Shown in pieces: positions 1-8,494 of a stretch of 64,000 bases of DNA. Within the stretch, counting starts at the first letter, position 1. Every line of letters begins with the position of its first letter. The notes beneath the pieces are model-generated. The model was not told the origin of the DNA. It worked only from the letters and a program-made list of their open reading frames with translations, and searched no databases. This DNA comes from Roseovarius sp. THAF9 (GTDB lineage: Bacteria > Pseudomonadota > Alphaproteobacteria > Rhodobacterales > Rhodobacteraceae), in assembly GCF_009363715.1 (NCBI RefSeq), contig NZ_CP045404.1, positions 1,332,001 to 1,396,000 of the forward strand, read 5' to 3'. A program made the position numbers and the translations under genes.

Positions 1-2
1 TT

Positions 3-1583
3 TTGGCAGAGCGAAACAAAACCAACCCAAAGCCATATGGGGGACTGCCTCGCTATGAGGACCCCGAAACCGGCAAAAGCGCGAACTTTATTTCCTTCGA
101 TCTTGTAATGAATGCGTGCAATTTGCCGTCGACTGCAAAGTTTTCTCCACGCGTTTCGGCTCTTCTCCATGTTGCGGCAAAAGAAAATGAACTCGACACC
201 ATCTCGAAGCAGGATCGCTCTGCACCACCATTGCGCAATGTGACCATCCAATCGATTCAAAGGTGGCTGGACCCACTCGAACAGCTTTATCTCATGAGGC
301 GCAGAGTAGAGGCAGAGGCGATTACGTTCCGACCGTTCCCAATGGGAGCGGCGCGAGTCGCATCTGTGAAAGGGGTTGGAACGACGCGGACACCGACACC
401 GCCGCCTAAACTGATTTTGTTCCTTCTGGAGCATGCTGCTCGCTGGATCGGTGACAATAGCGCCAGGACTTCGTCCACGCGGAGTGAGATCCTGCTGGAT
501 GCGACTGCATGCTGGATACTGATAGCTGCATTTAGCGCGCGCCGGGACGAAGAGATCGACGATCTGAGGGTGGGGTGTCTTCGCGGCGGCGACGACGACG
601 GCTGGTGGTTGAATACATACATAGAGAAGACGCTACAGCGTAAGGAATGGATACCCGTGCCGTCGCTCGTTGCGAGAGCTATCGAGAGACTTGAAGATAT
701 CAGCAGCACAGCAAGGCAGCACAGTGAGTCTGACCACTTGTTCCAGTGGCGAAATCCGAAGGGTAAGGTAACGCGTGTCAATGTGGGGCAACACCTGGAC
801 AAGTTCGCTGCTGCCGTAAAAGTGCCTAAACTCGAACGACAGGGCAGTCCTGCTGTCGATTGGCACTGGCACCCTCATCAATTTCGCCGCTTCTTTGCAG
901 TCTTATACTTCTTCCGCTACGAAGGCGCTAACATAGAGGCACTTTCACACCATTTACGACACTTCAGTCTCGAAATGACACGGCACTACATCGTCCAAGA
1001 TCCGGAGAATGCCGCTCTCTGGACCGACGTTGAATGGGGATACACCAGCCACGTCGCTCGTGAAATAGTAGCCGGCGAACGTGCGGTTTCTGGATCAACT
1101 GGCGTTCATCTTAAGCGAACTGCTCGTCGACTAACTGATGTTTTTAGGCGGAAGTTCCACGTCGCGACCCCGGATCGTGTCGCGGCAACACTCGTGTCAG
1201 TCATGCAGAGACGCGGCTTGGTTCTGAGGCCCAAGCCGTGGGTGACTTGCTCTTGTCCAAACACAGTTCACGCGGCCGCGACGGCCTCCTGTCGACGCGG
1301 GTTGGCCGCTGAGTTGCCCGAAGTCGGTCCAAACATCGCTGAGGCTGGGCCTTCCGTCTGTGTCTCGTGTCCGCACGCTCTTTGGGAAAGCCGAAGCCAG
1401 AAAGCCCTCGACTTGGAGATCGAGCATCTTGAGGCTGTGTCACAATCTATGCCGCGTGCAGGAACCATATTCGGCGAACTGGAAAAGTTTCGGCAAGTCG
1501 AGTTACTATCTATAAGAGAGAAGCGAACTCCCCAAGCTATGCCGTTGGATGATCCCGCTTCGAATGAGGAGCCGGGAGGATGA
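3..1583 (+). CDS. Tyrosine recombinase (integrase), possibly 5'-partial
   Basis: Site-specific DNA recombinase of the tyrosine family. The catalytic domain shows an Arg-I region (SARRDEEIDDL, about residue 180), an HxxR box (HQFRR, about 295), a downstream LRH and the nucleophile region TRHYI (about 330). The C-terminal third carries Cys pairs (CSCP ... C ... CVSC) that look like a small zinc-binding module. The first usable start is a TTG at the very edge of the window, so the true start may lie upstream. The stop is followed after three bases by the ATG of the next gene, with GGAGG just before it, so the two genes are co-transcribed. Base composition is less GC-rich than the island genes further right, which fits a mobile element. 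An integrase, a small protein and a second integrase in a row recall Tn554-type and trio recombinase cassettes; that link is inference. Confidence 0.85.
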   Translation: MAERNKTNPKPYGGLPRYEDPETGKSANFISFDLVMNACNLPSTAKFSPRVSALLHVAAKENELDTISKQDRSAPPLRNVTIQSIQRWLDPLEQLYLMRRRVEAEAITFRPFPMGAARVASVKGVGTTRTPTPPPKLILFLLEHAARWIGDNSARTSSTRSEILLDATACWILIAAFSARRDEEIDDLRVGCLRGGDDDGWWLNTYIEKTLQRKEWIPVPSLVARAIERLEDISSTARQHSESDHLFQWRNPKGKVTRVNVGQHLDKFAAAVKVPKLERQGSPAVDWHWHPHQFRRFFAVLYFFRYEGANIEALSHHLRHFSLEMTRHYIVQDPENAALWTDVEWGYTSHVAREIVAGERAVSGSTGVHLKRTARRLTDVFRRKFHVATPDRVAATLVSVMQRRGLVLRPKPWVTCSCPNTVHAAATASCRRGLAAELPEVGPNIAEAGPSVCVSCPHALWESRSQKALDLEIEHLEAVSQSMPRAGTIFGELEKFRQVELLSIREKRTPQAMPLDDPASNEEPGG

Positions 1584-1586
1584 ACG

Positions 1587-2141
1587 ATGAACAAAGATGT
1601 GCAGCCGGCCAGCGACATGTTGTCAAGGACGGCGACAAGCCATCGCACTGTCGAAGAGCGCATTGAAAAGAGATTGGATGTCTTGCGAGAATGGGCGCGC
1701 GACGGTCTGCCCCATGACAAGGCTGTGCCAAAAAGCTTGCGCGCTGCTCGCCTCTGGGCAGATGGTGACCTGGGCATCGAACCCATAAACTCGCCCAACG
1801 ACTTCACAACTACTCACCGAAGCTACGGCACTCGGGTGCGGGATATTTCGATCTTGCTGACTGAGATCAGAAAGAAATCGAGCCGCACTTCGTGCACCAC
1901 GACGGGCCAAGCGCCAAAACCTGTTAGTAAGTTCGACAGAAAGGATTTCGATCGGCAGCTCGAAGCCGCTGTATCACAGTGGCACACAGAGCGTGAACAG
2001 CGATTGCGGGAAGCGAAGCGAGCTGACAGCGCTGAAGCACGCAGCGTGGTCTTGCTCGAGGAGAATGCTCAAAAGGATGAACTCATCGCTGACCTTCGCC
2101 GTCAACTGGCAGCCGTAAAAAGGTTTCGGGTGATGGAATGA
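1587..2141 (+). CDS. Small coiled-coil protein between two recombinases
   Basis: A 184-residue, highly charged protein with no signal peptide or membrane segment. Its second half (about residues 115-180) is rich in Glu, Arg, Gln and Ala in a heptad-like pattern and is likely a coiled coil. It starts three bases after the upstream recombinase stop, behind a GGAGG ribosome site. I do not recognise a named family with certainty. Its place between two tyrosine recombinases matches the small accessory proteins (TnpC-like) that assist multi-recombinase elements, so a role in assembling or directing the recombination complex is inferred. Confidence 0.7.
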   Translation: MNKDVQPASDMLSRTATSHRTVEERIEKRLDVLREWARDGLPHDKAVPKSLRAARLWADGDLGIEPINSPNDFTTTHRSYGTRVRDISILLTEIRKKSSRTSCTTTGQAPKPVSKFDRKDFDRQLEAAVSQWHTEREQRLREAKRADSAEARSVVLLEENAQKDELIADLRRQLAAVKRFRVME

Positions 2142-2267
2142 AAATTGAATGCACCACTGATGTGATTGCACGCTGCGGTAAGTGTTTATGTCATCCATGC
2201 TTTCCGCAGATTAGCTACAATAACGCTGAAAAGTATTATTTCGGACTTCCGAAACATCCATTGAACT

Positions 2268-3677
2268 ATGTATCGCAGGGCAATTGGGGGGTGGGTTCGT
2301 TTGCCTAATACCGATCCCACTCGTGGCCTGATCGTCAGCACAAGCACAGCTTGTCGCATCGCTGGACGTTCGTGGGAAGGTATACCGACGATCGTATGGC
2401 CCGATGGCATAGACCTTGCCGCTTCAGATTGGCTCCGCGCTTTGGTTGTGGAACAGGGCGTCGCAATTAGCAGTGCGTTCGAATATGCGAAAGTGCTCCG
2501 ACCTTTTCTTCGATTTTGCCGTAGCCGTAGCAGGAATTGGGAGACCGTCGATGATGAGTTTCTGATCATCTGGCGCGAGTTTCAGCGTCGAACTCGGAAA
2601 GCTTCCACGAAGCGAGTCAACGCATCTCTAAAAACAGTTTTTGCGTTCTACCGGTGGGCAGAGGAGACCAAGAGGATACGCTTTCGCGTGGGTATATATA
2701 CTCCAGACGAACTGCCTCGTGCAATGAACCACACGACCTTCCCGATCTCGGCTAAGAAACACGGCTCGAAGGATCGAAACGGTCGTGTATTCGGAAGCTG
2801 GACAACGCCGCTGACGCTGAGTGATACCGTTGGTGGGGGTCATTACCGTCACACGCCGTCAGAGCGTGAGATTCGCGAATTGCATGAGGTGGCCGCAGAA
2901 CGGGTTCATGGGGTGCGAGATTCGCTCATGCTATCGTGGGCCGAGGAAGTCGGAGCGCGGCGTGCGGAATTCATGCGCATTCGAAAGTCGCATTTGCCGT
3001 CAACTGATCAGCTTAGTGGGTTGATTGAGCGTGATGAGAGGTGGTCGATTCTAATTGAGCGAAAGGGCGGCAGGACTAAGCCACTATACGTCTTACCAGA
3101 TCTAATCATCCGGACCATGGACTACATTCAATTTGAGCGACGCGAAGTGGTGCTTGATTTACAGAAACGCATCGTAGGATATCGGGAACCAGACGAGTTA
3201 TTTTTGTCGGGTAAAACGGGTCTGCCGTTGCACCTGGACAGCGTCACGTCAATTGGCGGAAAGATATTCGCCAGAGCAGGTGTGGAGAAAGCCAACATCC
3301 ATCGGCTTCGAGCTCGGCATGCCGTGAGGACTATCGAAACGTTGGTTGATGCAATTTTCAACGGTGCCGAGATCGGGGCGGAGTCCAGTTGGGTCGAGAC
3401 AATCCTTACCAAGGCCGCCGAAGAATTGGGACATACCAACTCTCGGTCGCTTCGGCCTTACCTCACGTATGTGCTAAACCGACGTATCCAGTCATCTGAC
3501 GCAAGCAAAGCGGAGAGGCTGGCCTCCCGAATTCGTCAATTAAGCCTGCATGAAGAGAGCTTGATACGCCGACTGAAACACCAAACGGATCTACAAAGAT
3601 TGTCGGAGCACATCCAGTCAGGAAGGGACGCGGAAGCGGCAACCATGTTGAAAATGCTAACCGAGCAATTTAAGTGA
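2268..3677 (+). CDS. Tyrosine recombinase (second integrase of the cassette)
   Basis: A 469-residue protein. The N-terminal half resembles a core-DNA-binding domain (about residues 60-130, FEYAKVLRPFLRFCRSRS). The catalytic domain follows with an Arg-I region (GARRAEFMRIR, about 230), HRLRARH (about 345) holding the H-x-x-R element, and GHTN followed by a Tyr (RPYLTYV, about 395-405). These are the hallmarks of the tyrosine recombinase family, and nothing suggests truncation. A gap of about 125 bases separates it from the small gene upstream; all three point the same way. It lies at the right end of the cassette, with IS3 debris immediately beyond. Confidence 0.85.
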   Translation: MYRRAIGGWVRLPNTDPTRGLIVSTSTACRIAGRSWEGIPTIVWPDGIDLAASDWLRALVVEQGVAISSAFEYAKVLRPFLRFCRSRSRNWETVDDEFLIIWREFQRRTRKASTKRVNASLKTVFAFYRWAEETKRIRFRVGIYTPDELPRAMNHTTFPISAKKHGSKDRNGRVFGSWTTPLTLSDTVGGGHYRHTPSEREIRELHEVAAERVHGVRDSLMLSWAEEVGARRAEFMRIRKSHLPSTDQLSGLIERDERWSILIERKGGRTKPLYVLPDLIIRTMDYIQFERREVVLDLQKRIVGYREPDELFLSGKTGLPLHLDSVTSIGGKIFARAGVEKANIHRLRARHAVRTIETLVDAIFNGAEIGAESSWVETILTKAAEELGHTNSRSLRPYLTYVLNRRIQSSDASKAERLASRIRQLSLHEESLIRRLKHQTDLQRLSEHIQSGRDAEAATMLKMLTEQFK

Positions 3678-3760
3678 AATCCATTGTGCCGGGCTTTCGT
3701 CGGCAGCACGGCGGCAACACAGGTTTCAAAGTGACCTGCTCCCCTTGGAGTCCGCACTTA

Positions 3761-4080
3761 TCAGTTAGCTCTGTTCGGGGTTTGGTCCTCGCTTGACCGT
3801 TGGTGATACTCCCACGGGGTGAGCCCGTCGAGGCTCGAATGTGGGCGGTGGTGATTGTAGTCGTCGCGCCATGCCGCGATCATGCGGCAGGGATGGCGTA
3901 GAGACGGGAACAGGTGTTCGTTGAGGCACTCCTCGCGCATCCGCCCGTTGAAGCTCTCCACCAGGCCGTTTTGCATTGGCTTGCCTGGCGCGATGTGATG
4001 CCAATCGACCTTGCGGTCCTCCTACCATTTCAGCATCGCATTCGAGGTCAGCTCGGTGCTGTAGCACGTCGGGAGGAAGC
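3761..4080 (-). pseudogene. IS3-family transposase OrfB remnant
   Basis: Read on the minus strand, this is the C-terminal end of an IS3-family (IS407-like) DDE transposase. It includes the landmark region with the catalytic Glu ([17 protein letters not shown]) and the end motif [14 protein letters not shown]. An in-frame TAG (near 4022-4024) interrupts the frame where a Gln or similar residue would follow LKW. Everything upstream of about 4080, including the first two catalytic Asp residues, is missing. It cannot encode an active transposase. Confidence 0.85.
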
Positions 4081-4140
4081 GCTATTTTAGGTTATGGCCA
4101 CGCGCGCAGCCCCTAAATAGCGCAGGGGGTGGCCATAACC
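4079..4140. repeat. Two interleaved inverted repeats at end of IS3 remnant
   Basis: Arm A (GCGCTATTTTAGG, 4079-4091) pairs with 4112-4123 with one base extra. Arm B (GGTTATGGCCAC, 4090-4101) pairs perfectly with 4129-4140. The order is A-B-A'-B', so the two stems cannot form together without a pseudoknot. The pattern sits exactly where the transposase remnant stops. It could be a recombinase attachment site, an element terminus or nested insertion scars. There is no gene in 4141-4355. Confidence 0.6.
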
Positions 4141-4355
4141 GGGTCTCAGGTCTCAACAGTGGTTTTGCATACCAAGTCGACTCGCACATCAAAGAGGTGC
4201 GGGTGCTCGGGATCGGATGACGGAGCGAAAGCTTTTGTTCCAATCGAGGGTTGCGCGGAAAAGGAATGCGAAGGTGCATTTTTTCTGGCTGCCTTGCCCT
4301 CAGCAGCCATGCGCTCTGGCGCTTGTGGCAGAAGGCGAACCCGGTATTTCGCGTC

Positions 4356-6488
4356 CTATCTTCTGAAGCCGGTGAACCTTCCGCGATGTGTTCGTGTTTC
4401 GACTACGAGCGCTCCATCCTCGATCCCCGCCCGGCGGATCGGCGCCTTTGTCAGAGCAATGCCCAAAAGTCGGCCCGCCTCCGTTAACACCCGAACACCC
4501 TTGTTCTCCACCAGCAAGACCAAGCCCTCGTCGACCAGCAGGTCGCATTTGGTCGTGCAGTCCTGCAGCCCCACAAGGCGGTCTCCCTCGAGCACGTAAA
4601 GCCGGGTGAATGTCTGGATGTAAAGGTAGCGATCCGTCTCCAAGATCCGGATCGGCGCGGTGCCCACATCGTAGAGAGCGATCGGCTTGCCGGAACCATC
4701 GATACGCAGGACCCGCCCATGGGAGGTTCCCAGCGACACCGTGTCGCCACGGCCAGAGAAAGCCGCAGTCTGTAGGCGGTCAGGTCCGCCGCCGGTCATA
4801 AAAGTCACGGTGGCGGAGAACGTCAGCAAATCCTCGGCGCTTTTCTTGCCCTGCAGATCATCGTGGTTGGCCGCGGTGAGCGCCTCGTAAGCCGCGTTAA
4901 CCGCCTTCATCCGAGCTTCGTTGCCTGGGTTGAGGTCCGGGTGCAGCTGACGCACCAGACCGCGGTATTTCTGCCGGATCTCATCCGGCGTTACCGGCAA
5001 CGCAAGCTCAAGTTCCTTGAGCGCCTCCTCGATTTCTGCGGCGGTTCCCGTATGCCCGCCCATGCCGCCCACTTCGAAGGTATGATGGTAAGTCTCCACG
5101 GGACGCTCAGGCATACGGACGCCCCACAGGCGTGTTCCGTGCCGATCGATGCACCATGCTTCATCCACATGCGTATAAAGGTATCTGTCCCGGCTGGGGC
5201 TGAGCGCGATGCAGTTTATCGCCAAGTGGGGTTCCCCCCAAAAAATACCTCCGTCCCCGTCAAGATCGAGACGACGGCGCCCCGCTGCGACTTCGGGAGT
5301 GGCGGAAAGGTCTGTCTCGAAATCGACATTTAGGTCCGCGCCATAGACGGTCAGAATATTCATCTTGGACCGCGTCGCGAAACCTTGGCCTTCGGGATGG
5401 ACATCGAGCGCATAGATCGGGCGCTCCAGTCGTTCGATTATCGGGTTGCTGCCCTGCTCGGAGATGAACATCGCCGCGCCTGGTGCACCGAGGCTTGCCT
5501 CGGACTTTGCGAGGTCATCGAAGGAGAGGACGCCGCCACGCGTGGTGAAGTGCTTTCGAAAGGCAGGGTCCGGACGATCCGCGGGCGCAATAGCCTCTAC
5601 AGTGAGTTTTTGCCACGCGCCGTCGGCATCCTCGAATGCTTCAGAGGTCGCAGGCAGCGCAACCTGGCTGGCCCAGGCATCGGGAGACGGTGGCAGCGGC
5701 ACCAAGGTCAACTTATCGAGGTCGAGCTCGATCGGTTTACTCGGCTTGGCTTTGGCCTGGTGAGACCCAGGGCGCGTCGGCTCAATGTAGACTGCCGAAG
5801 CGTCCTTGGCGCTCATCTCGACGCCCTCCAAATAGAGGGCGTAGGTCTTTCCGCTCTTGGCGCGGCTGATTTCGCCAGCCTTCTCCAGCCACGAGATCAA
5901 GTTACTGACAAGGCGCCCGTCCTCGGCGCCCACTTCCGACTTCATCATATTCTGCAGAATGCCGGGCTTCGTCGCGACGGCTTTTCGAATGGCCTCGAAG
6001 AGGTCGATGGCGGCGAGATGCTTCTCGGCATCAGCGCGGTATTCCTCGAGATGATCGAACTCCAATACCAGGTCATGCAGCATCTCCAGTCCCTTCCGGT
6101 CTCCGGTCAAGGCCAGCATGGTGCCGCCCTGAGTGAGCGCGGGCATGCTCAGGCTGAGCCTCTTACCGTTGCCCCTGGGATCTTCGAGCCACTTGCGAAT
6201 GAGCGGAAGACTCTCGCGAGCCGCTGTAGCCGCATCCGCGTACCTGCGATTCGAAATACTCTCCTGCAATGCCTGCAATTGGCTGAAGTAGGCCTGCCCC
6301 GGCATCTCGTGGGACTGTGCCTCAACCCGCTCTCTCATTTCCCGTTCAAGGTTCTCGAAGCGGCTCCGGCGCTTACTGCTTGTGCCATCCTCGCTTGAGC
6401 CGACCGCCTCGCGGACCACAGGGAGACTCTTGTCGCGCCCCGCTACTTTCCCGCCACCGAAAATCTTTCTTAAAATGCCGAAAACCAT
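4356..6488 (-). CDS. J-domain protein with C-terminal propeller-like region
   Basis: A 710-residue cytosolic protein. The N-terminal half is helical and charged. A J-domain lies at about residues 495-541 and has the HPD signature (RQLHPDLNPG), so it should stimulate an Hsp70/DnaK ATPase. The regions before and after it contain short repeated beta segments (for example YLYIQTFTRLYVLEG) that look like beta-propeller blades. I chose Met at 6488 (MVFGILRK) because the 25 codons upstream look unlike a protein start. The gene stands alone on its strand. Its client is unknown, and the fused architecture differs from a typical DnaJ because no Gly/Phe or zinc-finger region is seen. Confidence 0.75.
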   Translation of the reverse strand: MVFGILRKIFGGGKVAGRDKSLPVVREAVGSSEDGTSSKRRSRFENLEREMRERVEAQSHEMPGQAYFSQLQALQESISNRRYADAATAARESLPLIRKWLEDPRGNGKRLSLSMPALTQGGTMLALTGDRKGLEMLHDLVLEFDHLEEYRADAEKHLAAIDLFEAIRKAVATKPGILQNMMKSEVGAEDGRLVSNLISWLEKAGEISRAKSGKTYALYLEGVEMSAKDASAVYIEPTRPGSHQAKAKPSKPIELDLDKLTLVPLPPSPDAWASQVALPATSEAFEDADGAWQKLTVEAIAPADRPDPAFRKHFTTRGGVLSFDDLAKSEASLGAPGAAMFISEQGSNPIIERLERPIYALDVHPEGQGFATRSKMNILTVYGADLNVDFETDLSATPEVAAGRRRLDLDGDGGIFWGEPHLAINCIALSPSRDRYLYTHVDEAWCIDRHGTRLWGVRMPERPVETYHHTFEVGGMGGHTGTAAEIEEALKELELALPVTPDEIRQKYRGLVRQLHPDLNPGNEARMKAVNAAYEALTAANHDDLQGKKSAEDLLTFSATVTFMTGGGPDRLQTAAFSGRGDTVSLGTSHGRVLRIDGSGKPIALYDVGTAPIRILETDRYLYIQTFTRLYVLEGDRLVGLQDCTTKCDLLVDEGLVLLVENKGVRVLTEAGRLLGIALTKAPIRRAGIEDGALVVETRTHRGRFTGFRR

Positions 6489-6685
6489 GCCACCGCCTGC
6501 TGATAGTTTTGCCGTCGTGAAACACGACTTCCATGCTAACCCTATAGGGGGCTGCGCGAACACCTATATCTGACATCACCAGCGCCGCCTCTGCACGATT
6601 CCTAAGAACGGGGCCGGGACGTGTTTTTAGGCTCGGCAATCTCCAGATATCGTATTCCGTGATGCGACCGCTCGGCGGCAAACTT

Positions 6686-6701
6686 GTACCCGACCGGGTA
6701 C
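6686..6701. promoter_or_regulatory. Palindrome upstream of orphan CcdA
   Basis: A perfect 7-base inverted repeat, GTACCCG / CGGGTAC with a 2-base spacer, lies about 40 bases before the antitoxin start. CcdA-type antitoxins autorepress by binding such dyads, so this is a candidate operator. Confidence 0.45.
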
Positions 6702-6738
6702 GGTGTAAAATTGCGTTAAATGTCTGGAGTATGATCGC

Positions 6739-6987
6739 ATGGTATCCCCGACCAGGCGCAAGACGTCTCTCAGCCTTGATGCCGAGGCGCTTGACCGCGC
6801 AAAAGATCTTGGGATCAACGTCTCCGCAGTCGCGGAGGCGGCACTGGTAAAGGCCCTCACCGCCGCGCGACGCGAGACGTGGCTGGCCGAGAACGCAGAC
6901 GCGTTCGCGGCTCAGTCGGACTGGCACGCGCGCAACGGACACCCGCTGGCCGACATAGTTGCGGCGCCTGTGAACCTCCCTATCTGA
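6739..6987 (+). CDS. CcdA-family antitoxin, orphan
   Basis: An 82-residue protein. Residues 8-40 form the ribbon-helix-helix DNA-binding part (TSLSLDAEALDRAKDLGI), and the C-terminal toxin-binding tail ends in a typical GHPLADI motif. GGAG lies nine bases before the ATG. CcdA proteins bind and neutralise CcdB, a DNA gyrase poison, and autoregulate the operon. A ccdB gene should follow at once, but none does: the next sequence is a decayed IS3 OrfA. The toxin was therefore probably lost or replaced. The CcdB-like gene 1.2 kb away has its own antitoxin of a different type. Confidence 0.75.
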   Translation: MVSPTRRKTSLSLDAEALDRAKDLGINVSAVAEAALVKALTAARRETWLAENADAFAAQSDWHARNGHPLADIVAAPVNLPI

Positions 6988-7026
6988 ACTGGTACGCCAT
7001 TATGTTTAGGAAACGGAGGACAGGGA

Positions 7027-7160
7027 ATGGCGAACAAGTGACACAAGCCAGAAGCATTAGTTCAGAAGCTGCGTCAGGTTGGCATTCTTGTCGGTCAAGC
7101 GCCTGGCGATGCCCTGCCGATCGTCTATCATCTCGCTGATGGCATGGCCGAGCTTTACTG
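7027..7160 (+). pseudogene. IS3-family OrfA remnant
   Basis: The frame opens with MANK, then an in-frame TGA, then HKPEALVQKLRQVGILVGQ. This matches the beginning of IS3-family OrfA proteins (HKPEEIV.KLRQV.VL). Similarity fades after about 45 codons. It lies where the partner toxin of the upstream CcdA would be expected. The OrfB fragment at 3761-4080 is on the opposite strand, so the two scraps need not come from one copy. Confidence 0.65.
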
Positions 7161-7402
7161 GAAGCCTGGTGATCCATGTTCGCCAATATTAGACCGGGCT
7201 GAACAGTCTTGGTGGAAGCCCCAAACTTGGTCGGGAAATTCCTATTTCTTCTTGCCGCCGTCTTTATCGCCGGAGGGCTTCCAATTCGATGGTATCGGAA
7301 ATGTCTGTATGATTTTCGCCAACTCAGTGATCCCCCGCGTATTCCAAATAATACCGCAGTCGGCGTCGATATGCCAGTACGGTAACTCTCTTCGCCCGCT
7401 CA

Positions 7403-7506
7403 TCAGTTAAAGGTGTCGGCGAAAGCCCGTGCCTCACGAGCCTGGTAATGGTTCGAATTGCCGGCTCTATTGGGATCGGCAACAGCAGGACCATTGTCGG
7501 GCTCAT
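7403..7506 (-). pseudogene. Zeta-toxin remnant with ruined Walker A
   Basis: An ATG at 7506 overlaps the stop of the ParD-like gene (ATGA), as in coupled toxin-antitoxin operons. It reads MSPTMVL, and after a frame change it reads VADPNRAGNSNH. This lines up with a zeta-toxin P-loop (VAGPNGAGKST) in which the key Gly, Lys and Thr positions have changed. A stop follows at 7403-7405. Zeta toxins are kinases of UDP-N-acetylglucosamine; this one cannot bind nucleotide and is only about 35 codons long. Confidence 0.55.
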
Positions 7507-7934
7507 CCGTCGGTCTGTTCGTCTGTTCGGACGATGCTACCGAGAGCATCAAGGTCTACCGCCGTGCCGCCCTTATGCAAATCGGCGAAGAACGCCTTTT
7601 CATCAGGACCGGGGTTCGACATCTTCTCCAGAAATGCCTCTGACCAGACCGCCTTTTCTTCAGCGGTCAAAGTGCCCGTTTCAAGATCTCCCGCAAGTAC
7701 CCGCGAAACCTTGGTATGCTCAAACCTGCCGGATCTCTCGATGGCACGACCAATCCGCGACCAATGCATGATCTGTCCGGCAAGCGACCGGCTCTGGATC
7801 TCGGACACGGCTCGTGCCTCATCAATGAAATCATCATCGGCGAATTTTACAAACTGGGCGATTTGGCAACTCCCAAGCCAAACGATGGCGTTTGTCCAAT
7901 CAAATGTCGAGTCACCATTATCGCGACGTATCAT
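7503..7934 (-). CDS. ParD-like antitoxin, probably decaying
   Basis: The open frame has 143 codons. From about residue 26 on it resembles the ParD-like antitoxin family (FVKFADDDFIDEAR, then RSLAGQIMHWSRIGRAIE), a ribbon-helix-helix type. The only in-frame ATG is at 7934, and the first 25 residues do not look like the family. A GGGAG sequence sits eight bases before an ATC codon exactly where the family similarity begins, which suggests the original ATG start mutated to ATC. A 12-base palindrome (GTATCATGATAC) overlaps the present ATG and may have been the operator. Downstream lies the ruined zeta-toxin fragment, so the module is likely dead. Confidence 0.6.
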   Translation of the reverse strand: MIRRDNGDSTFDWTNAIVWLGSCQIAQFVKFADDDFIDEARAVSEIQSRSLAGQIMHWSRIGRAIERSGRFEHTKVSRVLAGDLETGTLTAEEKAVWSEAFLEKMSNPGPDEKAFFADLHKGGTAVDLDALGSIVRTDEQTDG

Positions 7935-8183
7935 GATACCGCTTCAGTACAGAAAGCTTTGATTGTCGTGTTCGCACTCTTCTGGAATTGTCCACGAAAC
8001 AACATCGGCACGGTAACGGTGACAATATATCCACCAGCGGCAATTCGATTGACAGAAAGCTGAAGATTGCATTTCACCGCAACTGAGCACCCTGAAGTGA
8101 AGTTTTCTTTTCAACATTTACCACGAGGGGCTGGGGCCTGAACCCCAGCCTTTGTCGGTAAATGTTGACGGGTTTCTCGTTGG

Positions 8184-8483
8184 TTAAAAACCAGAAACCA
8201 AGAGATCAATGGCTGCGACTATCTCGTCGCGCCAGGCCGATGCATCACTGATAACAGAACCGATTTGTGTGCCCGGAATGGCAACCAACTGCGACATGAT
8301 TATGATGTGCGGGACGCCGTCCAAGTGAATGGGAATATGCAGTTTTGGAATCAGTGCGCCCCATTCGGAGCTAAGGAGGACCGGCGCGCAAAGAATATAG
8401 GGAGTCTCAATGCCGAGATCTGTCTGAACACGGCACACAATTTCGTTGCCATCGCGCATGCGATGGATGTTTCCTTGCATCAT
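8184..8483 (-). CDS. CcdB-family toxin
   Basis: A 99-residue protein. The C-terminal half matches CcdB: a DGVPHIIIMSQLVAIP stretch, then SAWRDEIVAAIDLLVSGF, where CcdB has its conserved end that contacts gyrase. CcdB-type proteins trap DNA gyrase on DNA. The N-terminus is shorter and less typical than in classical CcdB. It starts 11 bases after the stop of an RHH antitoxin gene, so the two are translated together. The pair is mixed: the antitoxin is not an obvious CcdA. No gene is seen in 7935-8183. Confidence 0.75.
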   Translation of the reverse strand: MMQGNIHRMRDGNEIVCRVQTDLGIETPYILCAPVLLSSEWGALIPKLHIPIHLDGVPHIIIMSQLVAIPGTQIGSVISDASAWRDEIVAAIDLLVSGF

Positions 8484-8494
8484 ATCTTTCTCGC

